DNA of 32,351 nucleotides from positions 1-32,351 of the forward strand of contig JACQFV010000078.1 in NCBI GenBank assembly GCA_016199865.1, in the 5' to 3' direction. The notes under the pieces were generated by a model that saw only the letters and a program-made list of their open reading frames with translations, had not been told where the DNA came from and did not search any database. The position numbers and the translations under genes were made by a program. The DNA is from Candidatus Zixiibacteriota bacterium. GTDB lineage: Bacteria > Zixibacteria > MSB-5A5 > WJJR01. How positions within the stretch are numbered: position 1 is the stretch's first letter; each line of letters starts with the position of its first letter. Shown in pieces: positions 26,614-32,351 of this stretch.

Positions 26614-28329
26614 ATGAGATCGTGGCAAGGGCATTCCCATCAGGAGAACAAGAGGGCGCGAACACTGAAGCGGTCTCTTGCAGCGGCTGCTTTCATATGC
26701 GCCGGGGTGTCGGGTTCGGCGTCTCCTGCCGGCGCAGTGACTGCGGATTCCCTGCACTGGGCGGCCTGGGATTCCTCGTTGGCCTGGGGCGACACAATCC
26801 CCGCCGTTCGATTCGCCTATTATGCCTCCAGGACTCTGGTGGTCCCCCAACCGGAAGTGTATCTGTGCGCCGACACTCTGTTCTCGACCGTGGTCGAGAA
26901 TCTACCCGGCAGCGCCGCCGCTTACGGGGCGAAGAATGCCCGCGATCTGAAGATGTTTCAACGATTGGCCCACCGCGAGCCGAAGAAAACATCGTTCACC
27001 TGGCGTCAGTGGACAATCGTCCCCGATAGCGTTTTTGATTCGGACAATTCCGTCGGCTCGGTCGGACAGTCATGGCGGGATCGCCGGCTCCCGTCCGCGT
27101 CGGTGCTCTTGCAGACGTATTCCCCGCGTCTCTCTACCCTGGAAGCATCCGTCCTGCGCTATCTGCAGATGCGGCGTCTCGGACGTCGGGCGGAGGGGAT
27201 GTATGTCGTCATCGGCGGCCGGGGTGAGGGATATCTGGTCGACGATACCGTATGTCTCTCCGCCGGGCTCAAGCAAATCCCGCAGTCCGACCTCTCCTTG
27301 GTCGCCCCGATTCTGGTTTTCAATGAGAAATCGGTCTTCTATCCGCTGTTTGGGCGTGATGACCGGGGGGGCGACGCGGCTTTAGCCCGCCTGGTTGGAC
27401 GGTTGCAGGCTCGGGCTCCGTTGAATCTGTCCCCATCAGATTCGACGCGGATCACCCGCCTGCGACAGGCCGCCGATCTCACCGATGCACCCAGCCGGCA
27501 ACTGGCTGTTCTCATCGCGAGCGGCCTGGTGGATGTCGACAATCCTCAGATTCGTGCCGCTTGGATGGGGTATCTCGGCAGCGAAGATTCGATCACTGTG
27601 GCGTGTGCGGCCATAACCGCGTCCGACGCACTGTTCTGGGCCGATCGTCTCAGTCCCCTGACTGCCGAATTAGCCGTGACGGCGGGAACTGGACCGCTGG
27701 ATGTGGCTCTCCCTGCCGTCCAGAAAGAATATCTGTCGACTTGCGGTCGCCCTGCCGTCGCGGCCGACACAACCGCGCCGACCGAAGCATGGGGTATCCT
27801 GTGGTCCTATGGGTTGCTTGAAACGGCCTTCGACGATTTGGCGCGGACGCGGGCCGGTTCCGCTCTGTCCCAAGCCGCTGCCATGTCGGCCATCCTGCAT
27901 TTGGCGGGAATCCCCCACTGCGGCCTCGCCGTTCATCTGGGCGGGGAGTTCATGCCCGACCAGGATTGCCTGATCGCCGGGGATGGAGAATTTCTGTACG
28001 AACTCGGTGTCTGGAACCGGATTCCCGACACGATCTCCACTCTTTTGCGCCGCGACATGGCCATCACAGGGTACATGTTCCCGGGGAGATCGGTGCGGTT
28101 TGTGCCCACTGGGGTATGTTCAGAAGTCGACAACCTGACCGTGCTTGCCGACCTGACGCGCATTTTTCGCTGGATGCCCCATGCCAATCTGGCCATCATG
28201 CTCGGACCAAAAAAAGTCATCCCTTACGCGCAGTTCATGCAGGATCTGAGCGACGACCAATACCGGCAGCATCCCGTCCGCTGGCCCCTCGAGCCGCCCC
28301 CGGACAACCCACCGGACGCGCCCAAGTAG
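26614..28329 (+). CDS. Secreted/periplasmic protein of unknown function; possible degenerate transglutaminase-like region
   Basis: 571 aa from ATG 26614 with Shine-Dalgarno-like aggtgg; signal-peptide-like LKRSLAAAAFICAGVSGSASPAGA; region RAGSALSQAAAMSAILHLAGIPHCGLAVHLGGEFMPDQDCLIAGDGEFLYELGVWNRI vaguely like the transglutaminase core. Confidence 0.75.
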   Translation: MRSWQGHSHQENKRARTLKRSLAAAAFICAGVSGSASPAGAVTADSLHWAAWDSSLAWGDTIPAVRFAYYASRTLVVPQPEVYLCADTLFSTVVENLPGSAAAYGAKNARDLKMFQRLAHREPKKTSFTWRQWTIVPDSVFDSDNSVGSVGQSWRDRRLPSASVLLQTYSPRLSTLEASVLRYLQMRRLGRRAEGMYVVIGGRGEGYLVDDTVCLSAGLKQIPQSDLSLVAPILVFNEKSVFYPLFGRDDRGGDAALARLVGRLQARAPLNLSPSDSTRITRLRQAADLTDAPSRQLAVLIASGLVDVDNPQIRAAWMGYLGSEDSITVACAAITASDALFWADRLSPLTAELAVTAGTGPLDVALPAVQKEYLSTCGRPAVAADTTAPTEAWGILWSYGLLETAFDDLARTRAGSALSQAAAMSAILHLAGIPHCGLAVHLGGEFMPDQDCLIAGDGEFLYELGVWNRIPDTISTLLRRDMAITGYMFPGRSVRFVPTGVCSEVDNLTVLADLTRIFRWMPHANLAIMLGPKKVIPYAQFMQDLSDDQYRQHPVRWPLEPPPDNPPDAPK

Positions 28330-28356
28330 TTTTTTTCCTCTGTCGTCGATTGTCGC

Positions 28357-29001
28357 GTGATGTTTCTTGGCCCCGTGGGCCCAGCGCGCGCAAGGAATAA
28401 GGTCCCGATCATCGGCGTCACCGGTCCGATCGGGGCCGGCAAGTCGGTCGTGTCCGCCCTCTTTGCGCGCTGGGGCGCCGTTGTTGTCTCAGGCGACAAT
28501 ATAGGCCGGGCTGTGGTCGATGCCTCGCCCCGACTGAGGTGGCAACTCGCGCGTGCTTTCGGCGCAGACATTCTTCGCCGTGGTCATCTTGATCGCGCCC
28601 TTCTGGCCGAGCGGGCGTTTGCCGGGCGTGACGGCATCCTGCGGCTTAATTCAATCGTGCATCCGCCATTGGTGCGCGAGATGCAAAGGCAGATCAGACG
28701 AGCGCGGCGCCGCCCGGAGGTCAGGGCGGTGGTGGTCGATGCGGCCCTTCTGGTCGAATGGGGGCAGGGGCAGATTGGCTGGGATTGGCTGGTCGGGGTG
28801 TGGGCCCCTTGGCAAATCCGTCGGGCCCGACTCCACCGCAAGGGCTGGACCGACCGGCAGATTCGTGACCGCGCCGGCGGCCAGGCCACATGGGCGGCGC
28901 GTCGGCGAATCTGCAATTTGGTTGTCAAAAATGACGCTTCGACGGCAATTCTGCAACGACGGGCGAGACTTTGCTGGGAGAAAATGGTATCGTTGGACTG
29001 A
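28357..29001 (+). CDS. coaE: Dephospho-CoA kinase
   Basis: PIIGVTGPIGAGKSVVSALFARWGAVVVSGDNIGRAVV; LNSIVHPPLV; VVVDAALLVEWG; follows the polA region. Confidence 0.9.
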   Translation: MMFLGPVGPARARNKVPIIGVTGPIGAGKSVVSALFARWGAVVVSGDNIGRAVVDASPRLRWQLARAFGADILRRGHLDRALLAERAFAGRDGILRLNSIVHPPLVREMQRQIRRARRRPEVRAVVVDAALLVEWGQGQIGWDWLVGVWAPWQIRRARLHRKGWTDRQIRDRAGGQATWAARRRICNLVVKNDASTAILQRRARLCWEKMVSLD

Positions 29002-29036
29002 CGGGGGTAGTGCCCCCACGACGGGAGAACAACACC

Positions 29037-29918
29037 ATGGAACAGTCCGATCGCGGCAATCCGTATCGCTACGACATGGCCGGGCTGCAACACAAGGCCC
29101 TCGAAATCCGGCGGGATATCATCACCATGTTGGTCGAGGCCAAGTCCGGACATACCGGCGGGCCGATGGGCTTTGCCGACGTTGCCACCTGCCTCTTCTT
29201 TCACGAATTGGCCTATAAACCCGCCGAGCCGAAATGGCCCGACCGCGACATGTGGTTTTTTTCGATGGGGCACGTCACGCCGATTCATTATTCCTGCCTG
29301 GGCGAGGCCGGTTTCTATCCCTTGCGTGACCTGATGAAGTTCCGCAAGTTCGACGGCCAACTTCAGGGACATCCTTCCTGCCTGGACACGCCCGGTGTCG
29401 AGGTTTCCTCCGGTTCGCTGGGGCAGGGTCTGTCGATCGCGTTCGGTACGGCGTACGGTTCCCGGATGGACGGCCATCCTCGCCGGGTTTATGCTTTATG
29501 TTCCGACGGCGAGCATCAGGAGGGCTCGACCTGGGAGGCGATCATGGCCGCCGGGCATTACAAACTCGACAACCTGTGCACGATCGTCGACTACAACAAC
29601 ATCCAGATCGATGGGTACGTAGAGGACACGATGGGGATCGCCCCCTTCGCGGAAAAATACCGTTCTTTTCGCTGGAATGCCATCGAGGTCGACGGTCACG
29701 ATCTGCCCGCCATTCTCGATGCCCTAAGGCAGGCGCGCGCCTGCAAGGGGAAGCCCACGGTGATTCTGGCGCGCACGATCATGGGGTACCCGATCTCCTT
29801 CATGCGCAACCTATATGAATGGCACGGCAAGCCGCCGACACCGGAGCAGGGCGAAAAGGCATTGGCGGAATTGGGCACCACGTACGCGGAGTGGTCTTCC
29901 CGGCTGCTGAGCAATTAA
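29037..29918 (+). CDS. Transketolase, N-terminal (TPP-binding) subunit
   Basis: RRDIITMLVEAKSGHTGGPMGFADV; GSLGQGLSIAFGTAYGSRM; YALCSDGEHQEGSTWEAIMAAGHYKLDNLCTIVDYNNIQIDG. ATG 29037 preferred. Confidence 0.95.
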   Translation: MEQSDRGNPYRYDMAGLQHKALEIRRDIITMLVEAKSGHTGGPMGFADVATCLFFHELAYKPAEPKWPDRDMWFFSMGHVTPIHYSCLGEAGFYPLRDLMKFRKFDGQLQGHPSCLDTPGVEVSSGSLGQGLSIAFGTAYGSRMDGHPRRVYALCSDGEHQEGSTWEAIMAAGHYKLDNLCTIVDYNNIQIDGYVEDTMGIAPFAEKYRSFRWNAIEVDGHDLPAILDALRQARACKGKPTVILARTIMGYPISFMRNLYEWHGKPPTPEQGEKALAELGTTYAEWSSRLLSN

Positions 29919-29999
29919 ACCAGCAAGTTGTGAGATCGACACCGCGCCCGGTGAGGGAACATTCGACTTGGAGATTGCCGCCACAACGGAGATAACGCG

Positions 30000-30953
30000 A
30001 TGCCGGAGATGAAGAAGACACGGGAGGGGTTCGGTCGGGCACTGGCCGAGTTGGGCCGTACCAACCCCGACGTCGTGGTTCTGGTCGGCGATTTGACCGA
30101 TTCGACGATGGTCAGTTTCTTTGCGAAGGAATTCCCCGACCGGTTCATCCAGATGGGCGTCGCCGAGCAAAACATGATGACCGCGGCGGCCGGATTGTCG
30201 CTAATCGGGAAGATTCCCTTTCTCTCTACCTATGGCGCCTTTGCCGCCTGCCGATGCCTTGACCAGATCCGCGTGACCGTGTGCTACTCCAATCTCAATG
30301 TCAAGATCGGCGGCGCGCACGGCGGGATTTCGGTCGGGCCGGATGGCGCCACCCATCAGGCGATGGAAGAGTTCTCCATCATGCGCTCTTTGCCGAATAT
30401 GAAGCTGATTGTCCCGTGCGATTTCCACGAGGCACGCAAGGCCACGCTCGCCGCCGCCGACGTCTGGGGTCCTGTTTACATCCGTTTCGGACGGGAAAAC
30501 GTTCCGGTCGTGACTGACCCCGACACGCCCTTCGAGTTCGGCAAAGGGCTGGTCCTGCGCGAAGGGGGCGATATCGCGCTCGTGGCCTGCGGCGTAATGG
30601 TCTATGAGGCCCTCCAAGCCGCCGAGACCCTGGCCGGGCGCGGCATCGACGCCCGCGTCATCAATCTGCACACCCTCAAACCCATCGACAAAGTTCTTTT
30701 GACCCGTGCCGCCGAAGAGTGCGGTGCCATCGTCACGGCAGAAGAGCACCAGATTTACGGCGGCCTGGGAGGCGCGGTTGCGGAAGTGGTCGTTCGTCAC
30801 TGTCCCGTGCCGATGGAGTTTGTTGCCGTCGATGACCGCTTCGGCCAGTCCGGTACTCCCGATGAGTTGATGACGGCCTTCGGGCTGAGAGCAAAGGACA
30901 TCGTCGCGGCCGCCGACAAGGTCTTGAAGCGCAAGCCGGAGCGGGTATTTTAG
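30000..30953 (+). CDS. Transketolase, C-terminal (pyrimidine-binding) subunit
   Basis: KTREGFGRALAELGRTNPDVVVLVGDLTDSTM; RFIQMGVAEQNMMTAAAGLSLIGKIPFLSTYGAF; VTAEEHQIYGGLGGAVAEVV. Confidence 0.95.
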   Translation: MPEMKKTREGFGRALAELGRTNPDVVVLVGDLTDSTMVSFFAKEFPDRFIQMGVAEQNMMTAAAGLSLIGKIPFLSTYGAFAACRCLDQIRVTVCYSNLNVKIGGAHGGISVGPDGATHQAMEEFSIMRSLPNMKLIVPCDFHEARKATLAAADVWGPVYIRFGRENVPVVTDPDTPFEFGKGLVLREGGDIALVACGVMVYEALQAAETLAGRGIDARVINLHTLKPIDKVLLTRAAEECGAIVTAEEHQIYGGLGGAVAEVVVRHCPVPMEFVAVDDRFGQSGTPDELMTAFGLRAKDIVAAADKVLKRKPERVF

Positions 30954-31012
30954 GAACATCGGCGGCGTCATTGTTCACAGATTGCCCCCAATCCCGTCTG
31001 TACAAATGAGAC

Positions 31013-32206
31013 ATGCTGGTCGCTGAGAAGACAGCATCTGTGCCGTTCGCGGCACGCATGGCGGACCTCGGGACCGAAACGGCCTTCGAGGTGCTGGCGC
31101 GGGCGCGCGAACTCGAAGCCACCGGGCGCCAGATTGTCCACCTCGAGATCGGCGAACCCGACTTTCCCACCCCGGTCCATATCGTCGAAGCCGGTATACA
31201 GGCGCTGCGCGACGGGTATACGCACTATGGCCCTTCGGCGGGGTTGCCCGAAACTCGCGCCGCGATCTCCCGCTACGTGCAGCAAACCCGCGGGATCCCG
31301 GTGACCCCCGATTGGGTGGTCGTAACGCCCGGGGCCAAGCCGATCATGTTCTTCGCCGTACTGGCCCTGGTTGACTCTGGCGACGAGGTCATCTACCCCG
31401 ATCCCGGATTCCCCATCTACGAGTCCGTGATCCGCCTGGCCGGCGGTCGGCCGGTTCCTATCCGGCTCCGCGAGGATAACCACTTCCGCATGGATGCCGA
31501 TGAATTGGCCAACGCCGTCTCCCGACGAACCAAGATGATCATCATCAACTCGCCACACAATCCCACCGGGTCGATCCTCACCCGAGGCGATCTGGAGATG
31601 CTCGGCCGACTGGCGGTGGATCACGGCGTCTATATTCTGGCTGATGAGATTTATTCGCGAATTCTATACGACGGAAAATCCGAGAGTGTTCTTAAAGTGG
31701 TGCCCGAGGCCGCGGACCATGTCATCCTGTTGGATGGTCTCTCGAAGACGTACGCCATGACCGGGTGGCGTTTGGGATGGGGTGTGATGGCGCCACCCAT
31801 CGCCGCGGCCGTGGCCCGCCTGCAGACCAACAGCAACTCCTGCACGGCCTCCTTCTCGCAACGGGTGGTCGAAACGGCGCTGTTTGGTTCCCAAGACGCC
31901 GTCCAGAACATGCGCGGCGAATTTCGCCGTCGCCGCGATGCCATTGTCGACGGTCTCAACGCGATCAAGGGCGTTCGGTGTCTGGTCCCAGATGGGGCCT
32001 TCTATGTTTTCCCCAACATCAGCGATTTCGGGATGCCCGCGCGCGAGATCGCGCGACGTCTCCTCGAAGAAGCGGGCGTCGCGGTCCTGGCCGGCACTTC
32101 GTTTGGCCCCGGGGGCGAGGGACATCTGCGCTTCTCGTATGCCAACTCGATCGACAATATCCGCGAGGGTGTGGCGCGATTTGCCGATTGGGTATCGCGT
32201 CTCTGA
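31013..32206 (+). CDS. PLP-dependent class I/II aminotransferase (aspartate aminotransferase-like)
   Basis: IVHLEIGEPDFPTPVHIVEAGIQALRDGYTHYGPSAGLPETRAAIS; NSPHNPTGSILTRGDL; ADEIYSRILYDG; LLDGLSKTYAMTGWRLGW (PLP lysine). Confidence 0.94.
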   Translation: MLVAEKTASVPFAARMADLGTETAFEVLARARELEATGRQIVHLEIGEPDFPTPVHIVEAGIQALRDGYTHYGPSAGLPETRAAISRYVQQTRGIPVTPDWVVVTPGAKPIMFFAVLALVDSGDEVIYPDPGFPIYESVIRLAGGRPVPIRLREDNHFRMDADELANAVSRRTKMIIINSPHNPTGSILTRGDLEMLGRLAVDHGVYILADEIYSRILYDGKSESVLKVVPEAADHVILLDGLSKTYAMTGWRLGWGVMAPPIAAAVARLQTNSNSCTASFSQRVVETALFGSQDAVQNMRGEFRRRRDAIVDGLNAIKGVRCLVPDGAFYVFPNISDFGMPAREIARRLLEEAGVAVLAGTSFGPGGEGHLRFSYANSIDNIREGVARFADWVSRL

Positions 32207-32351
32207 TCTCCTGATTCTGCCCCGCTTCCGGACTTTCCCACTTCAGATTCTGCTCAGATTGATGACGACGGCTTCTGGCGGCTGTCTCCTCGCGCCATCG
32301 GGAACACCGTCAGGGGCAGTTGTGTTGATCAAGTAGACAAAGAGGATATGC

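Noticed and set aside
28322-28340. T-run (tagttttttt) after the secreted-protein stop as an intrinsic terminator
   Set aside because: I could not find a convincing GC stem immediately upstream.
1-32351. CRISPR arrays, tRNA/rRNA genes, transposases, phage or known defence genes
   Set aside because: None seen on either strand; the PglZ-domain protein at 14479-16050 is fused to a receiver and is PorX-like, not part of a BREX/Pgl defence cluster (no BrxC, PglX or BrxL nearby).

Overview
This 32.35 kb window is GC-rich bacterial DNA with every supported gene on the + strand. It falls in two parts. (A) About 1-11.8 kb is a cell-surface polysaccharide locus: the 3' end of a probable export protein, a Wzz/GumC-like chain-length protein, four consecutive genes matching the UDP-2,3-diacetamido-2,3-dideoxy-hexuronate pathway (Gfo/Idh dehydrogenase, LbH acetyltransferase, DegT aminotransferase, non-hydrolysing 2-epimerase), a MurJ/MviN-like flippase, two glycosyltransferases and a WbpM/PglF/CapD-like nucleotide-sugar dehydratase. 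(B) About 11.8-32.3 kb is mostly core genes: serS, a histidine kinase followed by a PorX-like receiver-PglZ protein, tsaE-tsaB-rimI, accD, folC, trxA, rhomboid protease, dsbD, polA, a secreted protein of unknown function, coaE, split transketolase subunits and a class I/II aminotransferase. The PorX-like gene suggests an FCB-group organism (inference only). I did not find a clearly new defence, mobile or RNA system: no CRISPR array, transposase, phage gene, tRNA or rRNA. The points most worth a second look are: the histidine kinase/PorX-like pair next to tsaE; a run of coding disruptions between about 6.8 and 9.9 kb (a frameshifted flippase, a disrupted glycosyltransferase, a start-less ORF remnant, and a dehydratase with an extra sugar-transferase-like membrane domain); a REP-like palindromic element before dsbD; and the uncharacterised secreted protein between polA and coaE.
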